Assembly (NCBI RefSeq): GCF_900107135.1 | Contig: NZ_FNOV01000004.1 | Location: 62,001 to 126,000, forward strand | Source: Hymenobacter psychrophilus | GTDB lineage: Bacteria; Bacteroidota; Bacteroidia; Cytophagales; Hymenobacteraceae | Reading direction: 5' to 3' | Length of the DNA stretch: 64,000 nucleotides | Shown here: positions 1-7,872 of the stretch, piece after piece | Layout: each line of letters opens with the position of its first letter | Position numbering within the stretch: position 1 is the first letter of the stretch | Position numbers and translations under genes: made by a program | The notes under the pieces: model-generated | Database searches by the model: none | What the model was told of the DNA's origin: nothing | What the model saw: only the letters and a program-made list of their open reading frames with translations

Positions 1-1031
1 GGCACAATCTGGTCGAAGGCAAACAGGTCGTTGTACTTGAGGAAGCGCCGCAGCTTGAGGCTGCCGCGGCGGGCCAGGGTTTCCTTGGTGTCGCCGGGCA
101 GCGCAATTAGGGCCCGCAGGCCGTTTACGCGCACCAGGGCAGCGTTTTCGGGGTCGGCGGTGGGTGGGTTGAGTAGCTGGGTGGCGGCGGCCGTTTTTTG
201 CTGGGCCGCCAGCAGCGTCAGCTGGGCGGGGTCGGAGATGGGTACCAGCACGGTGTAGGCGCGGTCGGTGGGCACGGTGGGGGCCAGCAGCCAGCGGTTG
301 TGCTTGGCCAGCTCCTCAGGGTCCTGGCGCAGGCTGGTGGCCAGCAGGCTCAGGGGCTGCCCGGCCGGCGCCGGAAACTCCTGAAACAGCAGCGGCGGCC
401 GCGGATTCAGGTTCAGCGCGGGCTCAAAAGCCACCTTGTGGGCCAGAAACGTGAGTACGTAGCCGTTGGTGCGCTCCGAAATCTCCATTTCGGTGGCATC
501 GTAGTCGGTGGGCAGGGTGTAGGGCTTGGCCCCGGTCAGGCCCAGGTTGTAGCTGATGAGGGAGTTAATCCAGTTATGAAACGTTTTGTTGTTGCGCAGC
601 AGGTACTGGGCCGCCGCCTTCGACGAGGCCACAATATGCTTGCGCTCATCCACCGACTCGTTCATCAGCAGCCCAAAATCCAGGGCTGCCTCGCGCTTGA
701 ACTGCCAGTAGCCCACGGCGTCGCTGATGCTCTGGGCATTGCCCTGCAAGCCGCTTTCATGGATGGCTAGGTAGCGGAAATCCAGCGGCAGCCCTTCCTG
801 CTGAAAAACCCGGTCGATGAGCGGAAAGTAAGCATCGGCCAGCACTACCCGGGCCTGGAAAGAGGCGGGATGACGGCGCAGCGCGTCCACCTTCTGTTGC
901 ACGGCCGCCTGGCCGCCGGGGGTAAGGCGCAGGCGCAGGTTGCCCAGCGTAAGGTTGGCCGGTACAGGCACGGTTTGGGCCACTCCGAGCAGCGGAACCA
1001 GCAGCAGGAGCAGCAGATAAAGTCGTTTCAT
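1..1031 (-). CDS. Lytic transglycosylase (SLT domain), 3' end outside window
   Basis: This is a secreted murein hydrolase of the MltD-like class, which cleaves the MurNAc-GlcNAc bond of peptidoglycan in the periplasm. The protein starts MKRLYLLLLLLVPLLGVAQT, a clear signal peptide with an AQT cleavage site. The SLT domain covers roughly residues 45-190. It carries the catalytic glutamate in AIHESGLQ, then the conserved DAVGYWQF segment and an ISYNLG block. The remaining visible part resembles the linker to C-terminal LysM repeats, but those would lie beyond base 1, so only about 343 residues are seen. Transcription runs leftward off the window. No partner gene is visible upstream. The family assignment is firm; the MltD-like subclass is inferred from the domain order. 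Confidence 0.88.
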   Translation of the reverse strand, partial: MKRLYLLLLLLVPLLGVAQTVPVPANLTLGNLRLRLTPGGQAAVQQKVDALRRHPASFQARVVLADAYFPLIDRVFQQEGLPLDFRYLAIHESGLQGNAQSISDAVGYWQFKREAALDFGLLMNESVDERKHIVASSKAAAQYLLRNNKTFHNWINSLISYNLGLTGAKPYTLPTDYDATEMEISERTNGYVLTFLAHKVAFEPALNLNPRPPLLFQEFPAPAGQPLSLLATSLRQDPEELAKHNRWLLAPTVPTDRAYTVLVPISDPAQLTLLAAQQKTAAATQLLNPPTADPENAALVRVNGLRALIALPGDTKETLARRGSLKLRRFLKYNDLFAFDQIV

Positions 1032-1391
1032 ACAAAGCAGGCAATACGCGGAGCCACTGCGCCAGCCCCGCTGGCCGGCCCCGTCAGCCTACAAAGTAGA
1101 GGAAAAATCGGGTGCGTTCCGTGCTGGGACTCGCGAATCCAAGAGAATGACGGAATTCTACCGCGTAGCAAAGGGCGGTAAGCGGGCAGTGGTTCGCGCC
1201 CGGATCAGTTGCCGCGCAAACCCGGCCAGCGACGCAAGCAGCCCGAATACCGACCCCTTTTATGGCGTTTCGGTTGCTGCACCGATTTTTTTCAAACGTT
1301 TCCGATCAGGTCAGCAAGGGGTTACCTTTCCATCACTCGGCGGCCCGTATATTGACTCAAATGAGCGGGGCAGTATCTCTAGCTTTGCACC
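1032..1391. other. Intergenic gap between divergent genes
   Basis: About 360 bases separate the lytic transglycosylase and the barrel protein that are transcribed away from each other. Apart from a TAnnTTTG-like element immediately before the barrel gene, I see no convincing gene, RNA or repeat. Short open frames in both directions lack any recognisable protein character. Confidence 0.6.
1380..1387 (+). promoter_or_regulatory. Putative Bacteroidota -7 element TAGCTTTG
   Basis: TAGCTTTG matches the Bacteroidota consensus TAnnTTTG and ends only four bases before the ATG at 1392. A transcript from it would be essentially leaderless. A TTG lies at 1352-1354, farther upstream than the usual -33 spacing, so support is moderate. 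Confidence 0.35.
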
Positions 1392-2111
1392 ATGAAACAT
1401 CTATTTATTCCCTTATTCCTACTCGGTTCCGTTGGTTATGCGCAGGGCCAAACCAGTATCAGCGCGGGGCCCGTTATCGGGTTCAACACCAGCACGGCGC
1501 CTTATGAGTACGACCACACCTTTACGACCCACTATCGAACCGGAGGCGCAATTGGCGCACTGGTAAACGTCCAGCGCCAGCACCTGGCCCTACAGGTAGC
1601 GGCACTTTACCAGCAGAAAGGGTTTCGCATAGATGATGAGTACACCTCACCCCAAAGTCTGTACACCCGCCAGAAAAACGACTACCGCCTGAATTACCTG
1701 AATCTACCCGTGCAGGTGGCCTATGCCTTTCGTGCCGACGGACAAGGCCTTCAGGTGTTTGCCGGTGGCTATGTCGGGTTGCTGCTTCGGGGAAAAGCCG
1801 AACTTGACACATACTATGAGGACGCGATGAGTGGAACGAGTGATGCGCGCCAAGCCACCATAAAGCTTAAGCCGGGGCGGGCTACTGATCCTTATTCCAT
1901 TCATTCCTACTCCCAACGGATTGATGCCGGCCTGCAAGCCGGAGTTGGCTACTGCTACGAGCAGCTACTACTGCAGCTGAGCTACAGCTACGGACTGCGT
2001 GACGTTGGCCCCCGGTATGAGGAAGGGGTTGGGGCCGGGTTTATTACGCCCAGCTATTACAATCGGGTAGCACAGGTATCGGTAGCTTATCTGTTTGGGC
2101 ATTCCGAGTAG
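1392..2111 (+). CDS. Outer-membrane beta-barrel protein (PorT-like family)
   Basis: The 239-residue product begins with a signal peptide (MKHLFIPLFLLGSVGYAQGQ) and then alternates short amphipathic strands rich in Tyr, Gly and Gln. This is the pattern of the small eight-stranded barrels common in Bacteroidota (PorT/outer membrane protein beta-barrel family). Barrel-like strands include GAIGALVNVQRQHLALQVAA, LQVFAGGYVGLLLRGKAEL and LLLQLSYSYGLRDVGP, and the C-terminus VAQVSVAYLFGHSE ends close to an aromatic strand. No catalytic motif is present, and its cargo or partner cannot be read from the sequence. It stands alone: its neighbours are divergent upstream and convergent downstream. A long palindrome at 2404-2470 lies downstream. 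Confidence 0.7.
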   Translation: MKHLFIPLFLLGSVGYAQGQTSISAGPVIGFNTSTAPYEYDHTFTTHYRTGGAIGALVNVQRQHLALQVAALYQQKGFRIDDEYTSPQSLYTRQKNDYRLNYLNLPVQVAYAFRADGQGLQVFAGGYVGLLLRGKAELDTYYEDAMSGTSDARQATIKLKPGRATDPYSIHSYSQRIDAGLQAGVGYCYEQLLLQLSYSYGLRDVGPRYEEGVGAGFITPSYYNRVAQVSVAYLFGHSE

Positions 2112-2403
2112 CCTGGGCGGGTACTGGGTTTCAGGATCCTCCGGAAACAGGTAGCCGGAGGCCTACATCGCTCAGCCGTTCACGATATACCCCAATCCGA
2201 GCACGGCTCACCGACCGTTGCAGGGCTGAACGACAGGCAGGGGATGCTGCCGTATGACATGCAGGTGCAGTTAACATGACGGTCGGTTTACGCGGCTTCT
2301 GCAACAGCACAGATCCATTATTTCCATTCTCTCCGGAGAGGATTTGGTGCGCTGCGTAGTTGGTAGCTAGTCAGTGAAGTGGAACCTGGAGTAACGTTTC
2401 GGG

Positions 2404-2470
2404 CGCTGAACCCGCCAAACAGAAGGCCCGCTCCAATCTGGAGCGGGCCTTCTGTTTGGCGGGTTCAGCG
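2404..2470. terminator. Perfect 32-bp inverted repeat with 3-base loop
   Basis: Arms 2404-2435 and 2439-2470 are exact reverse complements, beginning CGCTGAACCCGCC, with only ATC between them. The element sits between two convergent genes and would fold as a very stable hairpin in either transcript. There is no run of T after either arm, so it may stop or stabilise RNA rather than act as a classical intrinsic terminator. Confidence 0.65.
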
Positions 2471-2497
2471 GCAAGCTGGCTGGAAGCGGTAAAGCCG

Positions 2498-2594
2498 CTC
2501 GTCATTCCGAGCACAGCCGAGGAAGCTTGTGGGCTGATGTTAGGGCTACTATTGCAACGCCAGTACGCAAGATGCCTCGACTGCGCTCGGAACG
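2498..2594. repeat. REP-like palindrome, family 1 (degenerate copy)
   Basis: The left arm (CTCGTCATTCCGAGCACAGC, running on into CGAGGAAGCTTG) pairs imperfectly with the right arm at about 2566-2594 (CTCGACTGCGCTCGGAACGAG). The TCATTCCGAGC/GCTCGGAA signature relates it to the other TCAT(C/T)CTGAGC elements in the window. The arms are separated by about 35 bases. Confidence 0.6.
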
Positions 2595-2615
2595 AGGTTT
2601 TAATAGCCAATGTCC

Positions 2616-5564
2616 TTACATTCCGCCGCCCCCGGGCCCACTAAAGCCCCCGCCTCCCGGCCGGCCACCGCCGGGGCGCGGGCCGTCGTTGTTGTTGTCG
2701 CGGCCTTCGCGCTCGGGTGCCGCGCCGGCGCCGCTGCCGAAGCTGCGGATGTTGTAGGTGAAGCTCAGCAGGAAGTAGCGCTGCAGAATATTGGTGCGCA
2801 CGTCTTCGGTGTAGGCGGCGGCAATGTTGCGTTGGATGCTGTTGTTCTGACCCAGCAGATCGAAGGCGAATACCTGAATTTCTCCCCGCTGACTGGCAAA
2901 TATTTTCTTGCCCAGCGAGGCATTCCAAAGCACGAAATTCTGGTTGAAGCCCGCCGCCAGACCCGAGTACAACTGGTGGTTAACATCGGACTTGAGCGTG
3001 ATGCCTTTGCTGATAATCCAGCTTAAGCGCAGGCTGGTGTTCTGGCGGAAATAGCGGCTGTTGAGCTGTTGCTGCAGGCTGTTGCGCACCCAGTTCTGGC
3101 TGGAGTTCGATGAGAGCGTAAAGTCGACCTCGGGGCTGATGTTGCTGCTCAGCGCCAGGCCCAGGTTGGCCGAAGGCGTGCGATTGTAGTTGAGCTCCCC
3201 GAACACCAGGCCTGGCGTCTGGGCGTAGTTGGCGCCGGCATTCACGCTCAGGTTCGACTTGATAAAGGCCAGCGGCTGGCTGTAGTTAGCGAAGCTGCGC
3301 ACCGAGTACTGCTGGCTTAAGTTGACAGGCCGCGTGAGCTGGCCGCCGGCCGGAATAACGATGCCGTCTACGGTCAGTGGGGCGCCGCTGGCGTAAATCG
3401 TGTTGTTGGTGATGTAGTTGTTGACGTAGCTGCCGCCCAGGAACGCGAAGAAGGAGCGCGACTTCTCGGGCACCGCCGACGAGTAGCGCACAAACAGGTT
3501 CTGGCGGGTTTCCTGGCGCAGGTTAGGGTTGCCTGTGGTCAGCTGCAGCGGGTTGGAGTTGTTCACCACTTCCTGCAGCTGGCCCACCGAGGGGGCGTTG
3601 GTGCTGGTGCGGTAGTTGAGGCGCAGGTTCTGCTGCTTCGAGAAATTGTAGCGCACCTGGGCATTGGGCAGCAGGTTAAGGAAAGAGCGGCGGGTTTCGG
3701 CAAGCCGGGGGAATTCCTGGTCGCTCTGCAGGCGGGCGTTCTGCAGCTCCGCGCCCACCGACCACTGCAGGTCCTTGTTTTGGTAGCGGTACGTAAGGCC
3801 CCCCGAATTTGTGAGGTAGTTGCTCTGAAATACCGAGCTGAGCGTGTCGTTGAGGAGGCTGTACTGCTGCTCGCCGGGCACAAAATCGTAGGTGCGCTTG
3901 TCCGATTTGTTGGGCGTGTAGGCAATATCGTACTCGGCCTGCACGGCCCCGTGCTGGCCCAGCGGCTCGGTGTAGTCGAGGCTGCCGCGCCAGTTCCAGC
4001 CGGTCTGGGTCAGCTCCGAAAACTGGTTGAGCGTGCTGGTTACCGGCTGCTGCTGGCGGTAGAAAGTAGTGCTCGACAGCAGGTTGTTGTCGCCCCGATT
4101 ATCGTTGTAGCCGGCGTTGAAACCCGCCGCAAACGTGCGGCCCCGCCGGGCAAAGCGGCGGCGGTACAGCAGCTGGCTGCTGCCCGTGATGCCGGTGAGG
4201 GCCGAGCGGTAGGAGCTGGCGTTGGCTCCCTGGGGCGTGGTGGCGTTGGCCGCATCGGCGGCGGCTACAAACGTGTTGCCGTCGAGCAGGCTATTGCCCG
4301 TGTTGCGCTGCATCGAGAAGCTGGGTCGCCACAGTAGCGAGTTCAGCGAGTCGAATTTGTGGTCGAGGCGCAGGTTGAAGCGGTTGTTGAGGTTGCGACT
4401 GCTGGCACGCGAGTCTTCGGCGTAGCGCAGATCCTGGGGCTGGTCGGTGGTGGGCACGTAGCGGCGCAGCAGGCTGGTGGCGCTGGTGTTGTCGCTCAGG
4501 TTGAAAAAGTAGCTGCCCTGCACAGTGGTTTTCGTGCCCCAGGTGTCGGAGTAGTTTAGGCCTATTGCGTGGGTTTTGCTGATGCCGCCCTGCTGGTTCA
4601 CCAGAAAGTCGCCCGAGTTGTTGCCGCCCCCGCCCTGGCCGCCGCGCCCGCCGCCCCGGCCGCCGCGCCCGCCGCCACCCTGGGCCGAGGAGCCGATGAC
4701 GCCTAACAGGTCGTCGGTGCCGAAATTCTGCTCGTTGATATTATTGCTCTGCGCCACCACGCTCAGCCGACGCTTGCCCTGGAAGCTGTTCAGGTTGCCG
4801 CTTAGCCGGTACCGGTCATCAAGCGGCCCGTAGCCGGCCACCACCCGCCCGAACTTGCCGTTGCGGAATTGCGGCTTGGTGATGATGTTGATGGTTTTCT
4901 GCTGGTTGCCGTCGTCGAAGCCCGTAAACTGGCTTTGGTCAGAAGCCCGGTCGTACACCTGAATCTTGTCGATTACCTCGGCCGGCAGGTTCTTGAGCAC
5001 CGCGTCGGGGTCGTTGCCGAAAAACTCCTTGCCGTCTACCAGCACCCGCTGCACCTGCTCGCCCTGGGCCTGCACCTTGCCGGTGGTAGGGTCCACGGTC
5101 ACGCCGGGCATCTTGCGAATCAGGTCGCCGGCGCTGGCATCGGGGTTGGTTTTAAACGAGCCAGCATTGAACTGGGCCGTGTCGCCCTTCTGCACGGCCG
5201 CGGCGGCCTGGCCTACCACTTCCACGCCCTTCAGCGTCACGCCCCCGGCCTGCAACGTCAGCGCGCCCAGGTTCAGCGGGGCGCTGCCCACTTCTACAAC
5301 CCGCTGAAGGTCCTGATAACCCAGAAACGATACCGTGAGCCGGTAGCGCCCCGCCGGTACACCCGGCACCACAAACGTGCCGTTGGGCTCCACGGCTGCC
5401 CCCCGCCGCACCGAGTCGGGTAGCTGCAGTAGCACCACGTTGGCCCCCAGCAGCGCCGACTGGTCCAGGGCATCAACCACGCGGCCGCTGACGGTCGTCT
5501 GGGCCCGGGCGGTAGTCAGCAAAGAGGTAAACAGCAGCAGGCAAAAGAGGAAACGTACTGTCAT
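2616..5564 (-). CDS. TonB-dependent receptor-like outer-membrane beta-barrel protein
   Basis: This 982-residue protein has a signal peptide (to about residue 21), then a carboxypeptidase regulatory-like beta-sandwich (about 22-105, TTVSGRVVDALDQSALLGAN). A plug domain follows (about 120-235, IRKMPGVTVDPTTGKV and VLVDGKEFFGNDPDAVLKNL), then a long barrel. This is the architecture of the Bacteroidota 'outer membrane beta-barrel family' related to TonB receptors; it is not flanked by a SusD partner. Two parts are unusual. A glycine/arginine-rich loop near residues 295-320 holds tandem GGRGG units. A Pro/Gly/Asn-rich tail of about 45 residues follows what looks like the last strand (LLSFTYNIRSF), whereas barrels normally end on an aromatic residue. 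The substrate is unknown. The gene is monocistronic. Confidence 0.85.
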   Translation of the reverse strand: MTVRFLFCLLLFTSLLTTARAQTTVSGRVVDALDQSALLGANVVLLQLPDSVRRGAAVEPNGTFVVPGVPAGRYRLTVSFLGYQDLQRVVEVGSAPLNLGALTLQAGGVTLKGVEVVGQAAAAVQKGDTAQFNAGSFKTNPDASAGDLIRKMPGVTVDPTTGKVQAQGEQVQRVLVDGKEFFGNDPDAVLKNLPAEVIDKIQVYDRASDQSQFTGFDDGNQQKTINIITKPQFRNGKFGRVVAGYGPLDDRYRLSGNLNSFQGKRRLSVVAQSNNINEQNFGTDDLLGVIGSSAQGGGGRGGRGGGRGGQGGGGNNSGDFLVNQQGGISKTHAIGLNYSDTWGTKTTVQGSYFFNLSDNTSATSLLRRYVPTTDQPQDLRYAEDSRASSRNLNNRFNLRLDHKFDSLNSLLWRPSFSMQRNTGNSLLDGNTFVAAADAANATTPQGANASSYRSALTGITGSSQLLYRRRFARRGRTFAAGFNAGYNDNRGDNNLLSSTTFYRQQQPVTSTLNQFSELTQTGWNWRGSLDYTEPLGQHGAVQAEYDIAYTPNKSDKRTYDFVPGEQQYSLLNDTLSSVFQSNYLTNSGGLTYRYQNKDLQWSVGAELQNARLQSDQEFPRLAETRRSFLNLLPNAQVRYNFSKQQNLRLNYRTSTNAPSVGQLQEVVNNSNPLQLTTGNPNLRQETRQNLFVRYSSAVPEKSRSFFAFLGGSYVNNYITNNTIYASGAPLTVDGIVIPAGGQLTRPVNLSQQYSVRSFANYSQPLAFIKSNLSVNAGANYAQTPGLVFGELNYNRTPSANLGLALSSNISPEVDFTLSSNSSQNWVRNSLQQQLNSRYFRQNTSLRLSWIISKGITLKSDVNHQLYSGLAAGFNQNFVLWNASLGKKIFASQRGEIQVFAFDLLGQNNSIQRNIAAAYTEDVRTNILQRYFLLSFTYNIRSFGSGAGAAPEREGRDNNNDGPRPGGGRPGGGGFSGPGGGGM

Positions 5565-5675
5565 CGGGTAAAGCGGATAGGGTGTTAGCCAGCACAGACA
5601 CTAAAAATCCGCCAGCGTTTAATGGTAGCATATATTTATTTTAATAATGACGTGCTGTTTGAAACTGCTGTCTCT

Positions 5676-6320
5676 TTAGAGCTTGCGCACCAGCAGCAAG
5701 CCGTCGCGCAGGGGCAACAGCACGTTTTCCACCCGCACGTCGGCCTGCACTTTCGCATTGAAGGCCCGCACGGCGTGCGTGTCCTTGTCGGCGGACTTCA
5801 CGGCGTGGAATGGCAATACCTTGCCATTCCACAATACGTTGTCAATCAGCAAAAAGCCCCCTGGCCGCACTTGGGGCAGCACCAGTTCATAGTAGGTGTC
5901 GTTGTTAATTTTGTCGGCGTCGATGAACACTAAATCCCAGGTTTCGGCCAGCGCGGGCACCAGCTGCCGGGCGTCGCCGATGTGCAGCTGAATCCGGTCT
6001 TCCAGGCCCGCCTCGGCCACGTAGCGCCCGATACGGCCCGCCAGCTCAGGGTTCTGCTCCACGGTGTGCAACAGTCCGTCCGGAGTCAGCCCTTCGGCCA
6101 GGCACAGGGCCGAGTAGCCGGTGAAGGTGCCCAGCTCCAGTACCCGCCGCGGCTGCACCATATGGCTCAGCATGCTCAAAAGCCGCCCCTGCGCGTGCCC
6201 CGACAACATGCGGGCGTGCAGCACCTGCACGTGGGTTTCGCGGTTGAGGCGGGCGAGCAGCGCGCTTTCGGGGCTGGTGTGGTCGTCGGCGTAGCGCTGG
6301 GCGTCGTCGGGGGAGTACAT
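5676..6320 (-). CDS. Class I SAM-dependent O-methyltransferase (caffeoyl-CoA type)
   Basis: The 214-residue cytosolic enzyme has the length and motifs of the cation-dependent O-methyltransferase family. The SAM-binding motif RVLELGTFTGYSALCLAEGL lies near residue 50, and the metal/substrate segment DLVFIDADKINNDTYYE near residue 125. A later LIDNVLWNGKV matches the family's conserved DNxLWxG block. Such enzymes methylate catechol-like small molecules, but the natural substrate in this lineage is not known. Its start lies 8 bases after the stop of the SRA-HNH endonuclease gene on the same strand, so the two are probably co-transcribed. Nothing in the protein suggests DNA methylation. Confidence 0.88.
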   Translation of the reverse strand: MYSPDDAQRYADDHTSPESALLARLNRETHVQVLHARMLSGHAQGRLLSMLSHMVQPRRVLELGTFTGYSALCLAEGLTPDGLLHTVEQNPELAGRIGRYVAEAGLEDRIQLHIGDARQLVPALAETWDLVFIDADKINNDTYYELVLPQVRPGGFLLIDNVLWNGKVLPFHAVKSADKDTHAVRAFNAKVQADVRVENVLLPLRDGLLLVRKL

Positions 6321-6328
6321 AAGATGCG

Positions 6329-7219
6329 TTAGAACAAGGTAGGCGCCGAGTGCGGCTGGTAGATGCGGCGGCGGTGGTAATGCAGGTGCAGCGGGTTGAC
6401 CTCGTGGGCCGGAGCCAGGGTCAGGCGGCCCGGCTGGCCTCGCAACGTCCCATCATCGTTCACCGACCAACTGCCCCGGTCGAAAGTTAGGTGGTGGTTT
6501 GGGCACAGGCACAGCAGATTGTCGAGCTTGTCGGGCCCGTGGTGCGGGCCGCCTAGGCCCCGAATGTGGGCCGCTTCGGCGTAGGGCCCGGAGGGCGTAG
6601 GCAACCGGGCCGCGCACACCTGGCAGCTGAAATCGTAGAGTTCCTTCACGATCCGCATCAGGCGCGTATCGCGCACTAATCGGTTGGTTAAGGCCAGTTG
6701 GCGCGGCGTTGGCTCATACGCCACCGCTGGCTCCTGCACCAGTGTCGTTGCCGAATCTAATGCGCTTTCTGCCGCTATCATTTCCAGCCGAAACTGCCAG
6801 ATGAGATGACCCGAGCGCCCCATTTGCGCCGCTGAACGGGTAACCAGATACAGCCCGGCGTACTGGTAAAAGGGAGTTTTACCCTGCCATACCTTCCGAA
6901 TAACGCGCACCGGCGTTTGCTGCTCGAAGCTGAGCTGCAGGGCTAGGTTGCCGCCCTGCAACTGTTGGTCGGCCACCTGCCGGCCCTCCTGGTTGCCGCC
7001 CTCGCCGGTGTATAGTATCACCGAGCCCAAATCCAGGTCGTCCTCGTAGCCGCCCGACAGCACAATAGCCTCCGCCGGGTTGCCTTTGAGGCTGGCAATG
7101 CCCTTAACAGAGTCCCGGTGCAGCCCCGCGGCTTTCACGTCCAGCCGGTTCAAAAACTCGTGCCCTGGCTCGATGCCCGCAACTGAGCCAAGATGAAGAG
7201 GCACCGGACGAGTAGGCAT
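6329..7219 (-). CDS. SRA (YDG)-HNH endonuclease, putative modification-dependent restriction enzyme
   Basis: The 296-residue protein joins an N-terminal SRA/YDG domain (about residues 5-150) to a C-terminal HNH nuclease (about 190-275). SRA hallmarks are VLSGGYEDDLDLGS followed by ILYTGEGGNQ and the AGLYLV strand, closely following the layout of eukaryotic UHRF1 SRA domains. The nuclease shows a CQVC knuckle, AAHIRGLGGPHHG, and CLCPNHHLTFDRG with the paired histidines of the beta-beta-alpha-metal fold. Proteins of this architecture bind DNA carrying 5-methylcytosine or hydroxymethylcytosine and cut it (type IV-like restriction). That activity is inferred here from the family. It lies 98 bases downstream of a stand-alone SRA gene and 8 bases upstream of an O-methyltransferase. 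Confidence 0.88.
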   Translation of the reverse strand: MPTRPVPLHLGSVAGIEPGHEFLNRLDVKAAGLHRDSVKGIASLKGNPAEAIVLSGGYEDDLDLGSVILYTGEGGNQEGRQVADQQLQGGNLALQLSFEQQTPVRVIRKVWQGKTPFYQYAGLYLVTRSAAQMGRSGHLIWQFRLEMIAAESALDSATTLVQEPAVAYEPTPRQLALTNRLVRDTRLMRIVKELYDFSCQVCAARLPTPSGPYAEAAHIRGLGGPHHGPDKLDNLLCLCPNHHLTFDRGSWSVNDDGTLRGQPGRLTLAPAHEVNPLHLHYHRRRIYQPHSAPTLF

Positions 7220-7316
7220 CAGAGAATCGGAGTGGAGTGAGCGGAAGACCAGTACGGTAGTTGGCCCACGGCAAACCTACTAGCATGCGGTACAAAAGCC
7301 AAGCAACTCTTCCTTA

Positions 7317-7751
7317 TTACTCGGGCACCAAGCGAAACTTCCAGACCAGAAAGCCCGCTTTGCCGGCCTCATACACCGCTGCCACCACCCGGTACAACCC
7401 TTCGTAGCGGTAGCCGTGGCCCGAACCAACCGTAATCCGCCGAAAAACCCGCACCGGGCGGCCGGTTTCGAGGCTTTTGTTGAGGTACAGATTCCGACCG
7501 CTCATCTCCTGGTGGGCCGTTTGCCGGCCGGTGCGCGGGTCGCGGCCGCCGCTGCCCGAGTACGTCAGATCATCCTCCCGGAAGTCGTCGTCGGCGTACT
7601 GGTCGGCCAGAATGATGGATTCCGCGCCTTCTTGGGCTGAGCCGCTCACACCCGTGCGGGTGGGCCGGTGCAGCCCCGCCCGGCTTAGTGCCAGCCGGTT
7701 ATCCAGCACATCGCCCGGCCGGTAGTAGCTAACGTGGCCGAAGTGGGGCAT
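7317..7751 (-). CDS. Stand-alone SRA (YDG) domain protein
   Basis: From the ATG at 7751 the protein is 144 residues and is essentially a single SRA domain. Visible blocks are HRPTRTGVSG, ESIILADQYADDDF, LTYSGSGGRDPRTGRQ, and the final strands YRYEGLYRVVAA and GFLVWKFRLVPE. Upstream in-frame codons back to 7859 fall inside an intergenic inverted repeat and lack SRA character, so 7751 is the better start. No nuclease domain follows the stop: the 96 bases before the SRA-HNH gene do not encode an HNH in any frame. The protein is probably a modified-base reader without its own catalytic site. It could be a paralogue of the adjacent SRA-HNH gene, a partner, or a decayed fusion. Its role is not established. 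Confidence 0.8.
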   Translation of the reverse strand: MPHFGHVSYYRPGDVLDNRLALSRAGLHRPTRTGVSGSAQEGAESIILADQYADDDFREDDLTYSGSGGRDPRTGRQTAHQEMSGRNLYLNKSLETGRPVRVFRRITVGSGHGYRYEGLYRVVAAVYEAGKAGFLVWKFRLVPE

Positions 7752-7772
7752 GCGGTGAGATGGTGATTTGGT

Positions 7773-7870
7773 GAAATGGTGAGTTGACGGTCCGCTGGTC
7801 CTGTCGGCGTGGTAGGGGCAGCTTGTGCAAGTGGCGCAATCAGGCCCCTGAAACGTCAACTCACCATCTC
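7773..7870. repeat. Inverted repeat, family 2 (GGTGA arms), copy 1
   Basis: Exact 13-bp arms lie at 7776-7788 (ATGGTGAGTTGAC) and 7855-7867 (GTCAACTCACCAT), extended by further GGTGA units on the left. The core contains GCAAGTGGCGCAATCAGGCC, also found at 16860-16945. The element fills the space between the M16 peptidase stop and the start of the stand-alone SRA gene. Confidence 0.7.
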
Positions 7871-7872
7871 AA

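Larger units (their letters stand above)
2112..2615. other. Convergent intergenic region rich in inverted repeats
   Basis: This 504-base gap lies between two genes that end towards each other. It holds a perfect 32-bp palindrome (2404-2470) and a degenerate member of the CATTCCGAGC-type repeat family (2498-2594). I see nothing recognisable in 2112-2400. Confidence 0.6.

Noticed and set aside
7317-7859. SRA protein start at 7859
   Set aside because: The added residues fall in a repeat element; the ATG at 7751 begins the domain.
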